Positions 17,534-26,415 are shown, numbered from the stretch's first letter. The stretch is DNA of 64,000 bases from Pseudoalteromonas rubra (GCF_000238295.3 NZ_AHCD03000044.1:744001-808000); one strand, 5' to 3'. Numbers and translations are program-made. Notes: a model not told the origin generated them from the sequence alone.

Positions 17534-18237
17534 AAAATAGGGGAAATCGAAAAGTTTGTTATTCTATTTGTTAGGCCATAGCTATTTTTTTGCATCAAAA
17601 CTTCACTGTCTATACCTCGGACATAGAAGTTAAGTAAAACCTGATGCTGGTTAGTCGTATTTTTACCAAAGCCTTTAAATACTTCTCTGTTCACTATAAG
17701 AGATTGACCTTGCTTGATTTCAATCCTCTTAGTTTGATTGAGGGTAGCAGAGTCTAGGCAAATATTGTCAAATGCATTAAATTTACTCATCAGGTTATCT
17801 GAGAGATATGCTTCTAAGGGGGACAGTGCTAGAGAAAACGAAAAATGTTCCCCAGTTATGAAATCAACAATATCATTATCGCGGTGAAAGTTCACAGAGC
17901 AAATGTTTTGTCCGTTATCTGGTGGGATAAAAATAACTGAACTAGCCCATAGCTGCATCACCTTACTGCTAAAACATTCAGGGAAGTAATTTTTATTTAG
18001 TTTAGTTATGAGTTTTTGTGTTTCAGGGCATATCTGATGAACTTGGTCTGCCTTCGCTACCTTTGTATCCATTTCATCTAGCCACCATTTTCTCAATGGT
18101 TCACCGTGGTAGAGGAATTTTTTTGTAATGTAATATTCATGCAGTGCGTTTAATTCTGCCGAATTAAGGTCGAACAAGTTCGGTAATAGTGCAAATTTCA
18201 TTAAAAAGTTGGGAGCTTTCGCTCCCTCCTGAATCAA
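17530..18237 (-). CDS. Degenerate 2-oxoglutarate oxygenase-like protein (235 aa)
   Basis: Not confidently assignable, but its layout parallels the PhyH-like enzyme of module B. It has NFHRDND with His118 and Asp120 in the position of the metal-binding HxD. Later VFKGFGKNTTNQHQVLLNF aligns with LHGSYPNESPTDRIVITV of the intact enzyme. In that alignment the distal metal His is Lys188 and the 2-oxoglutarate Arg is Gln199. Either the active site is altered or the protein has become a non-catalytic partner. It overlaps precursor A by 4 bp at its start and YcaO-3 by 4 bp at its end, so all three are translationally coupled. Residue alignment was done by eye. Confidence 0.55.
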   Translation of the reverse strand: MIQEGAKAPNFLMKFALLPNLFDLNSAELNALHEYYITKKFLYHGEPLRKWWLDEMDTKVAKADQVHQICPETQKLITKLNKNYFPECFSSKVMQLWASSVIFIPPDNGQNICSVNFHRDNDIVDFITGEHFSFSLALSPLEAYLSDNLMSKFNAFDNICLDSATLNQTKRIEIKQGQSLIVNREVFKGFGKNTTNQHQVLLNFYVRGIDSEVLMQKNSYGLTNRITNFSISPIL

Positions 18238-18989
18238 GTAGTGAAAGGGTAGATTTTACCAAGCGCATCGTAGTCCATTAAAGACATTGCCACGTCTTGC
18301 TGTTCTTCTGGTTTAGGTGGCAACTTCATAATTACTGTTGAGCCTAAATTCAAGAATGAAGGGTTGCTGCTTACAAAATCATCTAGCATTTGACTGGTTC
18401 TTGTATTGCTCCATTCTACGCTATCTTCTGCAATCTCTTCAGTCGTAACAAACCATAATCGGCCTGATGGGTGTTTTACAATTACACCTGAACCGGGTAT
18501 TTCAACCCATCCATTGACAGGGACATCAGTCCACTTTTTAGTGGTGCTGAAGTAGCTTGAGTTATCGGCTGAGACCAACTTAAAGTCAACAAAACCGTGC
18601 TCAGGGCTAGGTACTATGGTCTCAGGATCAACCAAGTATGCTTTAAAATAGCCCGGCTTTAGGTTTTGCCTTTGATATTGTAGCTCCGTTTCGGTTGCCG
18701 CAATGGTGATTGACTGTTCTTCGTTCCTGTTTGCATCAACAACTTGAAGCTCAACACCAGCAGGGAGTGTAAAGTTGAACATTGCCAAAACGGCTACAGG
18801 ATTTGACAGTAGCATTTCTTTATTTTGTTCACTTTCCCATGCATAAGCAACGGCACGGCCCCATGCATGGCTCCAGCTTTCATGGACGGATGCACCGTCT
18901 AGCACTGATTCATCAAATAGTACTTGAAGTGATCCTGAAAAAGAGCCAAACGCAGTATCTCCGAGTCCAGCAGGTTTATTAGCAGACAT
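18234..18989 (-). CDS. TOMM precursor-like protein A, BMA_0021/0022-type (251 aa, C-terminal PFTT)
   Basis: Residues ~38-90 read WSHAWGRAVAYAWESEQNKE, then LLSNPVAVLAMFNFTLPAGV and ELQVVDANRNEEQSI. This is the leader pattern of nitrile-hydratase-related TOMM precursors (W..AVA.AW.....LL.(N/D)P...L....LP.GVEL.V). The C-terminus DVAMSLMDYDALGKIYPFTT would be the core region. No cysteine was seen anywhere in the protein, so only Ser/Thr could be heterocyclised. A second domain (residues ~100-220) lies between leader and tail, which makes it much longer than usual. The gene overlaps the kinase gene by 11 bp and the oxygenase-like gene by 4 bp. Kinase/cyclase proteins of this type are known to accompany this precursor family. 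Confidence 0.72.
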   Translation of the reverse strand: MSANKPAGLGDTAFGSFSGSLQVLFDESVLDGASVHESWSHAWGRAVAYAWESEQNKEMLLSNPVAVLAMFNFTLPAGVELQVVDANRNEEQSITIAATETELQYQRQNLKPGYFKAYLVDPETIVPSPEHGFVDFKLVSADNSSYFSTTKKWTDVPVNGWVEIPGSGVIVKHPSGRLWFVTTEEIAEDSVEWSNTRTSQMLDDFVSSNPSFLNLGSTVIMKLPPKPEEQQDVAMSLMDYDALGKIYPFTT

Positions 18990-21900
18990 TATTTTCGTCC
19001 TTCATTTTTTGGATTGTGTGATTTAATTGTATCTCATTGAAACACAGCTTTTTATACTTTTCATTCAGAACTCCCAAATCTACTTTATGTATTTTCGCAA
19101 GCTCGATAAGTAGGAGAAGAGGGCCCTGAACATTATTTTCTAGACAGATCTTAATTGTATTGACTAATGTATTTTGAGCCTCACCTGTTTTTAATGCATT
19201 TTCTAAATACATTGGAAACCAGTAGAAAAAAGGCCCACCTCTACCTTGTTCAAGGATTGAGTTACAAAATTGCGAAGAAATATCAGTTTCATTATTTAAC
19301 CAATCCTTTCCGAGTTGGACAAAAAGCCTAAACCAATTGTCATTTTGCCAATTCCTATCGTTACTAAGTCTGGATGTAGCTATTTCCATCAATTCTCTAT
19401 CTCTAGAAAAATAATGAACTAATATTTCAAATGCCCATGCAATGTCTTGGTCAATTTCACTCTCAATTAGAACTGCATGTTCATATGCTTGTCTGATGTA
19501 ATATTTCGCTTTTTCATAATCACCTATAGCTGCGTATATGAGCGATAATTGACATGATGCAACACACTTAGGATCCCACCCAAAAAGCCTATATAAATTG
19601 GAGTCTTCTTCTAAGCGATAATTCTCTAATACTTCTAAGCCTGACGCGATCCCTTCACTCGCTTTTCCTATACATGCCTCAGTTTGAATAAATTGAGCTA
19701 AAGTTATGATGTATAGTTGCCTTTCACCGACTTTATTTAGTGAACTAAGAAGTTTCCTTCCTTTCTTGTATGCATCAGACGTTTTTGAACGAAAATGTAA
19801 ATCTTGGTATTCGCTCCAATCTATAATGAAATTAGAGTATTTACTCAATTCTACACTGGGGTTATTATTTTTAATAATTGAAAGGCGCTCACCCAATTCT
19901 GTTACAGAAGCCGAACCTGAGCCTTCATGAGACAAAATACACGGGTATATTGCCTCAATAATCTTCACCTCCTCCCTGATCACATCGATATCACGAGCGT
20001 TACTTTTTAACGTTTCTGCGCAGCTACGATATATATCATTCGCTGATGTGAAGCTGTTTAGTTTGGAGTAATGTACAATTGCTTTTCGCGAGTACGCCAA
20101 AAACAGCATGGTTTTATTGGCAAGATAAAAGTGCTTTGAAATGACTGCATAAAGTTCATCTTTGTTCCATTTTGCATTGGCGTGCATGGTATCTGCGATT
20201 GCACTGTGGAATGTCGGAGCAATAGATGAACTCATACTCCCATAAGCCGCATCCCTCACCAGCGCGTGTTTAAAGATATAGCTATCGTTCTCAACCCGGC
20301 GTTGTTGAATGATGAGGTCTTTCTCAATCAGCTCGTTGAGGTCATTTTGGATCTGATCTTCACTGAGAGAAGACGCTGCGACGAGCAGGTCGTATTCGAA
20401 TTCGCGGCCAATGGTGGCGGCGAGTTGTGCAGTTTCTTTGGCATGCACTAGGCTATCAAGTTTTTGCTGAAGTGATTCACGCAGGCTGCTGGGGACCTGA
20501 TCGAGTTTATCCGGGCTGACGAAATTGACTTCGCCGCTTTGCTCGCTGACGAGTGCCTTTTGTTTCAGCATATCAACCAGCTCTTCGATAAACAGTGGAA
20601 TACCGTCGGTGCGGCTAACCAGGATATCGCGCACGTTTCGTGACACGGCTTTGCCCTCGAACAATTGTTCGATGAAGTCTTCGGTAGCTTTGGCGGTGAG
20701 CTTGTGGAGCTCCAGCTCAAGCAATGTGAGATCGTGCAGGCTATCCGGCTTGGGCTGGCGCGAGGTGCTGATCAGCACGCTACCATCACTAAGGGTCTCG
20801 GCAAAGTGATGAATAAATTCTAAGGTGGTGGAGTCCGCCCAGTGAATATCTTCAATGATGTACAGCTTGTGGTTACTGAGGCTGAATTTGTGTGACAGCA
20901 GCAGGGCACTCAGGCCTTTGAACAGTAGCTCTTTTTGCGCGTCCGGTGCCAGTGACGACGGCTGCATGTCTTCTGGCAATTCGATGTTCAGCCAAACCAT
21001 CAGGATTGGTAAAATGGCATCCGTGTTGAGTGTGCTGTCCTGCTCTTTAAGTAGTGACACGAACAAGTCTATTACCTCAGTATTGCTGAGGTTGTTGGTA
21101 TTAAACAGGTAACGTACCAGTGTCAGGACAGGGTAGAGCGCGTTGTTCTGATGCTCAGGCAGACACTGAGCAACTAGGTGCTGGTATTTACCGGCGTTAG
21201 CGCGAATTTCCTGCAGTAAACGTGACTTACCGATCCCTGCTTCTCCATAAATATGGGCAACCCGGGTATTCTGTTGTTCGTTGTTGATGATCGACAGGGT
21301 TTTATCGAGCTCGCTCTGACGGCCGATGAGCTTGTGATGGTGGCGTGTGCCGCGCATAAAGCCAAAGGCTTCGACCCGCTTTTCACCCTTCAGGTTATAA
21401 ATGGCTTGTTGCTCAAACGCCATGCCAAGCGGCATATTGTCGAAATAGTCGAACTCACTGTAAGGCTCAAGAATGGCGCGTGACTCTGCGGTACACAAAA
21501 TTTGTCGTTCACCGGCAAGACGCGCGAGCTGCATTGCTGTATTGGCGATATGGCCTTCCGGTACGGCATTGGCGTAAGTGACAAAAATACCTGAATGTAA
21601 GCCAATATGAGCATTCAGCTGCACGCCGTGGGCTTCCTGCATCAGCGCATTACGTTTGCCTAGCTCACTCACCACATCCAGCGCGGTACGTGCACTCAGG
21701 CGGGTGTCGTTATCACTGGCAACGGGGTAGCCAAAATAGAATAGCGCGGTATCAGCCAGGTTGCCGACATGGTAGGCACCAAAACGGGTTGCAATATCGA
21801 TACAGGTGTTACGCTGCGACTTAAACAGAGTGTCTATGACATCCAGATCTTTGGCGTTTTCATCCAATATTTTAGCACTCAGCCTCAACGCCATTACGGT

Positions 21901-22914
21901 GATTTGCTTGCGCTCTGTCAGCGTTGTGTAATCTTGCTGACCCGGATGAGCGGGATCATCCGTACGCAGCACCACTGTGGCATCGTCGTAACCATGTTGC
22001 GCTTGCACATCTGCCAGCACGCCCACCAGGTTTGAGACGTTCATGGAGTTGAGCTCAGTAAATGCCTCTTCACCAGAGATGACCCGCTCAGTTGCATTTT
22101 TTTGTAATACGCGGCGTAGTAATCCGGATAATGGATGGCCTAGCAGGGCGCTTGGTAACGGAATATGAACATCGCTCAACTGCTTGTGATAAATCGATGC
22201 AATACTAGAGCCAGTTACGGCAGGTAACCCAGTCAGACATTCTAAAAATACCAGACCCCAGACATAGATATCAGTTTTGGCTGAAGCTGGTTCACCACGC
22301 AATTGCTCGGGGGCACTATAAGAAGGCGTACCCAGGGTTTCTTGCGTGAGTGTCAGTGTCGCAAAGTCCTGATGGCGGTTTTCTTGGCTAAGCGTACCGA
22401 TACCAAAGTCGAGAATTTTTGCATAGGTTTTGGCGCCAGCCTGAGTCAGCATGATATTCGCGGGTTTGATGTCCCGGTGAATGATGCCTTGTTTGTGCGC
22501 ATGGATCAGTGCGTCCAGCACCTGCAACATAATGTCGGTTGCGTCTACTGCGTCTAATGCGCCTTCCTGGATCAGGTGCTCGCGCAGGGACTGACCCTCC
22601 ACATACTCAAAGACACCGTATAGCAGGTTTTCATCAACCTGGCCTTTGTCTAGCAGCCTCACTATATGCGGGTGCTGCAACTGGCTGCTCAGAGTGGTTT
22701 CGCGTTTAAATCGCTCAACGTAACGGTGCTTTTTGGCTTCGTCCAGATGTGGTTCAAGTGCCAGAAACTTGATTGCCACGATCTGATCGGTGTTTTTATT
22801 CTTCGCTTTATAGACCTTACCAAAGCCGCCTTCACCGATCTTGTGGATGAGCTCATATTGAGTCGACTGAAAGCGATCCTGGATGTAAGGATCAGAAAAT
22901 TGAGTTAGTGGCAT
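18979..22914 (-). CDS. TOMM-system kinase/cyclase fusion protein (Ser/Thr kinase, degenerate cyclase, AAA-type ATPase, helical tail; 1,311 aa)
   Basis: Residues 20-285 are a protein kinase with GEGGFG (27-32), Lys49, HRD (146-148), DFG (169-171) and SAPEQL, all apparently intact. Residues ~330-480 resemble a class III nucleotide cyclase, but the first strand (KQITVMALRLSAKI) lacks the metal-binding Asp of active enzymes, so this domain is probably regulatory. A P-loop ATPase follows (IYGEAGIGKSRLLQEI near 555, and IIEDIHWAD as Walker B) and then ~390 residues of helical TPR-like repeats. This domain order is that of the TOMM kinase/cyclase fusion family found beside RiPP precursors. It is the first gene of the minus-strand operon and probably senses or licenses production. 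Composition falls from ~50% GC (20461-20520: 53%) to very AT-rich in the tail (19021-19080: 28%). Confidence 0.9.
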   Translation of the reverse strand: MPLTQFSDPYIQDRFQSTQYELIHKIGEGGFGKVYKAKNKNTDQIVAIKFLALEPHLDEAKKHRYVERFKRETTLSSQLQHPHIVRLLDKGQVDENLLYGVFEYVEGQSLREHLIQEGALDAVDATDIMLQVLDALIHAHKQGIIHRDIKPANIMLTQAGAKTYAKILDFGIGTLSQENRHQDFATLTLTQETLGTPSYSAPEQLRGEPASAKTDIYVWGLVFLECLTGLPAVTGSSIASIYHKQLSDVHIPLPSALLGHPLSGLLRRVLQKNATERVISGEEAFTELNSMNVSNLVGVLADVQAQHGYDDATVVLRTDDPAHPGQQDYTTLTERKQITVMALRLSAKILDENAKDLDVIDTLFKSQRNTCIDIATRFGAYHVGNLADTALFYFGYPVASDNDTRLSARTALDVVSELGKRNALMQEAHGVQLNAHIGLHSGIFVTYANAVPEGHIANTAMQLARLAGERQILCTAESRAILEPYSEFDYFDNMPLGMAFEQQAIYNLKGEKRVEAFGFMRGTRHHHKLIGRQSELDKTLSIINNEQQNTRVAHIYGEAGIGKSRLLQEIRANAGKYQHLVAQCLPEHQNNALYPVLTLVRYLFNTNNLSNTEVIDLFVSLLKEQDSTLNTDAILPILMVWLNIELPEDMQPSSLAPDAQKELLFKGLSALLLSHKFSLSNHKLYIIEDIHWADSTTLEFIHHFAETLSDGSVLISTSRQPKPDSLHDLTLLELELHKLTAKATEDFIEQLFEGKAVSRNVRDILVSRTDGIPLFIEELVDMLKQKALVSEQSGEVNFVSPDKLDQVPSSLRESLQQKLDSLVHAKETAQLAATIGREFEYDLLVAASSLSEDQIQNDLNELIEKDLIIQQRRVENDSYIFKHALVRDAAYGSMSSSIAPTFHSAIADTMHANAKWNKDELYAVISKHFYLANKTMLFLAYSRKAIVHYSKLNSFTSANDIYRSCAETLKSNARDIDVIREEVKIIEAIYPCILSHEGSGSASVTELGERLSIIKNNNPSVELSKYSNFIIDWSEYQDLHFRSKTSDAYKKGRKLLSSLNKVGERQLYIITLAQFIQTEACIGKASEGIASGLEVLENYRLEEDSNLYRLFGWDPKCVASCQLSLIYAAIGDYEKAKYYIRQAYEHAVLIESEIDQDIAWAFEILVHYFSRDRELMEIATSRLSNDRNWQNDNWFRLFVQLGKDWLNNETDISSQFCNSILEQGRGGPFFYWFPMYLENALKTGEAQNTLVNTIKICLENNVQGPLLLLIELAKIHKVDLGVLNEKYKKLCFNEIQLNHTIQKMKDENNVC

Positions 22915-23369
22915 AGTATTTTGTTTTTATCTAATTTGTTAACAGGGCTCGAACTTAAGCTCTAAATTATTGTTAAGAATTACGATTATTACAATGTTTT
23001 TTCAACATCCTTGCCCATAGCATCGTTTATTTGACATCAGACAGATTTCACTAAGATGAAGATCGTAAGGATTACTGGAAACTCATCTCATAGCATGAGT
23101 AAATTTCAATAATTTCAATAGTTACTGATTAGTCTGAAGCATGCTAAACCTGCCGACTGTTAATCTTTACCGATTATCAATAGAGGGTCAAATGCTTCTG
23201 GCTTAGTATTGGAATAAATTACGATGGAAAAGTGCTAAATTACTATGTTTTTGGCATATTCCAGTACTTAATTGGTATATGTTGCTTACGGTGTAATATA
23301 GTGTAATATCTAATTATTCAGTAGTTTGTAATAATAAACCAGTTTTTCGGTTGCTAATGGTGTATAAAG
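22915..23369. other. 455-bp AT-rich divergent intergenic region
   Basis: Upstream region of both the TOMM operon (minus) and the Tat-exported protein gene (plus). It contains a tandem 10-mer gtgtaatata/gtgtaatatc (23291-23310) and a short overlapping direct repeat of aatttcaata near 23104. No ORF, RNA gene or convincing promoter pair was found, although both transcripts must start here or nearby. Confidence 0.6.
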
Positions 23370-24098
23370 ATGGAACGTCGTACTTTTTTAAAAACAAGCT
23401 CATACTTATGTGCGAGTGGCGTATTGCCAGTCACTGCACTTGCCGCTAATAGCACTTCATTTACATTTTCGGAGCAGGATACGCAACGTTTAAGTAGTGA
23501 ACAGCTCGACACGCTGGCGATTGAAGCGCCGAAAGTCTCAATCGAATCTCCAAACGGTGATGCCGTGCAAATCACCTTAAAACCCGCTGTGGCGAGACGC
23601 TATAACGCAAACATTTTTGTTTATTTTGAAACGAGCAGTGAGATAAACATATTCGATTTGTCCGGAAACTCCAGTGGAACAATTAAGTTACCGCAAGGAT
23701 TTAGCAGTCTTAATGATTTTGCCATTGAGCCAGATCAGCAGCTGCTTTACCTCATTGAAAGAGGGCAACATTCTGTCACTGTGGCAAACTTTTATGGTGA
23801 TAAACTCACAGAGATCGGCGAGTTTGGTACTGAGTTAGACGCTCAATTAAACGGACCTAAAAAGATTACACTGGATACTCATGGCCACATTCATATTCTT
23901 GAAATGGGCACAGCTAGTATCAAAGTATTCAATAATAATGGCGCGTTCTTGTACTCATACGGCCGTTCTCGGTTGGGCAAAAAGCCACTTTACAGATCAC
24001 TGGATGGTACCCAGCAAATTCTTGTGTCTGGGGGCAAACTGAACGACAGAAAGTGGGTTTTTAATATTGATACTCGCAAATTGTCAGCACTCAACTAG
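23370..24098 (+). CDS. Tat-exported NHL/beta-propeller-like protein (242 aa)
   Basis: The N-terminus MERRTFLKTSSYLCASG has a twin-arginine motif (E-R-R-T-F-L-K) followed by a hydrophobic stretch and an ALAA cleavage site near residue 26, so Tat export is expected. The mature part has repeated blade-like segments (SLNDFAIEPDQQLLYLIERG, GPKKITLDTHGHIHILEMGT, ASIKVFNNNGAFLYSYG) typical of NHL repeats. About three blades are visible, fewer than a full propeller, so it may oligomerise or be a remnant. Tat use suggests folding or cofactor binding in the cytoplasm, but no cofactor motif is seen. It faces away from the TOMM operon and its role is unknown. Confidence 0.68.
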   Translation: MERRTFLKTSSYLCASGVLPVTALAANSTSFTFSEQDTQRLSSEQLDTLAIEAPKVSIESPNGDAVQITLKPAVARRYNANIFVYFETSSEINIFDLSGNSSGTIKLPQGFSSLNDFAIEPDQQLLYLIERGQHSVTVANFYGDKLTEIGEFGTELDAQLNGPKKITLDTHGHIHILEMGTASIKVFNNNGAFLYSYGRSRLGKKPLYRSLDGTQQILVSGGKLNDRKWVFNIDTRKLSALN

Positions 24099-24118
24099 AC
24101 TGAACAGTGAACGCTGAC

Positions 24119-24158
24119 AGGCGTTACCTATGGCATCAAAATATGTCAGGTAACGCCT
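24119..24158. other. Perfect 11-bp inverted repeat downstream of the NHL-type gene
   Basis: aggcgttacct (24119-24129) pairs perfectly with aggtaacgcct (24148-24158) across an 18-nt loop. No T run follows on the plus strand, so it is a weak terminator at best. It could also be a protein-binding site for the methyltransferase operon that starts 36 bp later. Confidence 0.4.
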
Positions 24159-24194
24159 TGTAATCACGGAAATATTATACTTAGGTAGCGCCCG

Positions 24195-25433
24195 ATGGAA
24201 AAACATCAGATGCGTAATGTGTCAGTGACAGATTATGCCGATCCAAAAATTGACCAACTCTTAAAACACACCGTCCGAAATCAACTTGAATCTTTGCTCA
24301 AGGCCAAGCTCACCACCGCACAAAGACAGCAGGCGCTTACCCAAAGCTTTGTAGATGCGATGGCGCTAATATTCAGCACCACGCAAGCGACTCACGCACA
24401 ACTTACAGCAGCTTTTGAAGCGATGTACGAGCATGCCTTGCAGTCAATGTCGATGGCTGAGCTCAGTGAAGAATTATTGACTCGTCAGTATATTGCACCG
24501 ACGGGTCTGATCATGTCCCCTTACAATAGCCGCCACACAATTAAAGACATTTACCGTATTCAGGGCTATGCAAAAGGCATTGATAAGGCAATACGGGGCA
24601 TGTTGTCACATAAGGACTCTGTCACTATTTTGTATCCTGCCTGCGGCCCATTTGCACCTTTGATACTGCCTTTGCTCAGCTACTACAAAAACCAGAACGA
24701 GTTTAACCACGAGCAAATTAAGGTGCTATTCGTAGATACTCATCCAGGTGCCATCGTCACGCTAAAACAGCTAATTGATGACTTACAATTAGGTGAGTTT
24801 GTTGCAGATATCATTGAAGAAGATGCAACGGTATATGAGCCAGAGCAGGCCGTTGACCTGCTGGTGCTAGAAGCGATGCAACATGGTTTTACCCGCGAAG
24901 GGCAGCTGGCCATTGCCAAACATCTGGTTAAATTTCTGACGCTTGATGGCTGGATGATCCCGCGCTCTGTGTCGATTAAAGGCATGATGATCCATGGCGA
25001 AACAGAATACAATCAGCAATGGAAAGACGCCGAATATTGCCACTCCGATCACTTGCGTGACAGTGCGTTAAACGAGCGCGTTGAACTGGGCGAGCTGATG
25101 CGTATTGATAAGTCTGCGCTATTAGAGATGACAGAGATAGAGCTTGATGATGACATTCGGGTTGTTGCTGCGAATACAATCACAATACCAACTGGCGTTG
25201 AGGATATGTCGACCCGTATTTTGGCGGTTTATGCCCAAATCAACACGTTTGGTGAAGAAGGGCTGGATCAATACGACTCAGGTATTACGCACCCTAAACC
25301 CGACATGAACTTTTATGTTGATGCCCGGCCCAGAGAGCTTGAACACACGCACTTTGTTGCCAATAGCGGTGATACAGTGCAATTTTACTATCAGCTGAGC
25401 GGTATGCCCGGGTTTGTCCCGGTAAAAGCATAG
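24195..25433 (+). CDS. SAM-dependent methyltransferase, PRMT-like fold (412 aa)
   Basis: A class I methyltransferase core is readable in the middle. VTILYPACGPFAPLILPLL (143-160) is a variant of the glycine-rich SAM motif, VLFVDTHPGAIVTLK holds the acidic residue ending strand 2, and LLVLEAMQHGFTREG (222-236) resembles the acidic loop of arginine methyltransferases, followed by LDGWMIPRSVSI. About 100 helical residues precede the core and a beta-rich domain follows it, again as in PRMT-like proteins. The substrate is unknown. An internal ATG at 24210 is an alternative start. The next gene, a formyltransferase, starts 10 bp later with its own RBS, so the two probably act in one pathway. Confidence 0.7.
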   Translation: MEKHQMRNVSVTDYADPKIDQLLKHTVRNQLESLLKAKLTTAQRQQALTQSFVDAMALIFSTTQATHAQLTAAFEAMYEHALQSMSMAELSEELLTRQYIAPTGLIMSPYNSRHTIKDIYRIQGYAKGIDKAIRGMLSHKDSVTILYPACGPFAPLILPLLSYYKNQNEFNHEQIKVLFVDTHPGAIVTLKQLIDDLQLGEFVADIIEEDATVYEPEQAVDLLVLEAMQHGFTREGQLAIAKHLVKFLTLDGWMIPRSVSIKGMMIHGETEYNQQWKDAEYCHSDHLRDSALNERVELGELMRIDKSALLEMTEIELDDDIRVVAANTITIPTGVEDMSTRILAVYAQINTFGEEGLDQYDSGITHPKPDMNFYVDARPRELEHTHFVANSGDTVQFYYQLSGMPGFVPVKA

Positions 25434-25443
25434 GGAGATAACC

Positions 25444-26415
25444 ATGGAAGTGAAATATGCTTTGTTCAGCGGCAGTTGCTTATGCCTGACCGCCGTGCAG
25501 TACCTATTGCAAAGAGGCCAACTGAGTTGTGTGGTATTGATTGAAGCTGAACCCAATCCGGATCTCGTTCAGTTGCAGCACTTTTTGCACCACCATCAAA
25601 TTCCCATGCTGCAGTATAAAACAGAATCGGACGATGCCTTGATTGCCGATCTCGACAGACTGGGAGCAAACAGTGGCATAGCCTATTTGTTTAAACATAA
25701 GCTTCGCGCCAAGCTGATAGACTTTTTTGCCGGTGATGTACTTAACATTCATCCCAGTGCATTGCCTGATTATCGTGGCCCAATGCCCGTGTTCTGGCAG
25801 CTTAAAAGTGGCGCGGACACCGTCAGGTTAACACTACACAAAGTTGCACATCAGCTTGATACTGGCGACATTGCTACGCACATCGATTTACCTGTGCACC
25901 CTTTTGATACTTCACAGTGCTTTCACCAGAAAATAGCCCAGGCAGTTCCCGCTTTGCTAGAGCAATTTGCTCAGCAACAGGCCGCTGGTACTTTGAACTG
26001 GCAAGTGCAAAGTGATTATATCGAAATGGATGGCGAGCAGCGTGAGCCTCGTTATGCAGCGCATGTTCAGGTGGAAGATTTATTGATTGACTGGCGACAT
26101 CATACCAGCACTGAGATTGTCAATCTGGCGCGTGCAGCCAATGCTGAATTGGGTGGCGCCCGTTTCAAATTTCGTGAAGGTATGTTGCAGCTTATGCAGG
26201 CCAGCACTATGGAATGTAAGCTGGCAGGCATTAAGCCGGGTACGATTCTAGAGCTCGACAGAATCAAAGGGTTATTAGTTAAAACGGTTGATGGTGCTAT
26301 TCGCCTGGATACGATTTTAACCGAGCAAGGTATTTTTGATGGCTACCGGTTTGCGGTGCTGTTTGGACTGGAACCTGGTTTAGAAGTGGCTGCCTCATCT
26401 GAGGGCAGAATGTAA
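25444..26415 (+). CDS. Formyltransferase family protein, Fmt/ArnA-like (323 aa)
   Basis: The catalytic signature of 10-formyltetrahydrofolate-dependent formyltransferases is intact: NIHPSALPDYRGPMPVFWQL with Asn101 and His103, and HQLDTGDI with Asp139. A second domain from ~205 (LLIDWRHHTSTEIVNLARAA, then a beta-barrel-like end) corresponds to the Fmt C-terminal domain. It is not the housekeeping Met-tRNA formyltransferase: the N-terminal strand (YALFSGSCLCLTAVQYLL) is atypical and the neighbour is a methyltransferase, not def. Such stand-alone enzymes formylate sugar or amino groups of surface polysaccharides and natural products. The acceptor is unknown. Confidence 0.82.
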   Translation: MEVKYALFSGSCLCLTAVQYLLQRGQLSCVVLIEAEPNPDLVQLQHFLHHHQIPMLQYKTESDDALIADLDRLGANSGIAYLFKHKLRAKLIDFFAGDVLNIHPSALPDYRGPMPVFWQLKSGADTVRLTLHKVAHQLDTGDIATHIDLPVHPFDTSQCFHQKIAQAVPALLEQFAQQQAAGTLNWQVQSDYIEMDGEQREPRYAAHVQVEDLLIDWRHHTSTEIVNLARAANAELGGARFKFREGMLQLMQASTMECKLAGIKPGTILELDRIKGLLVKTVDGAIRLDTILTEQGIFDGYRFAVLFGLEPGLEVAASSEGRM

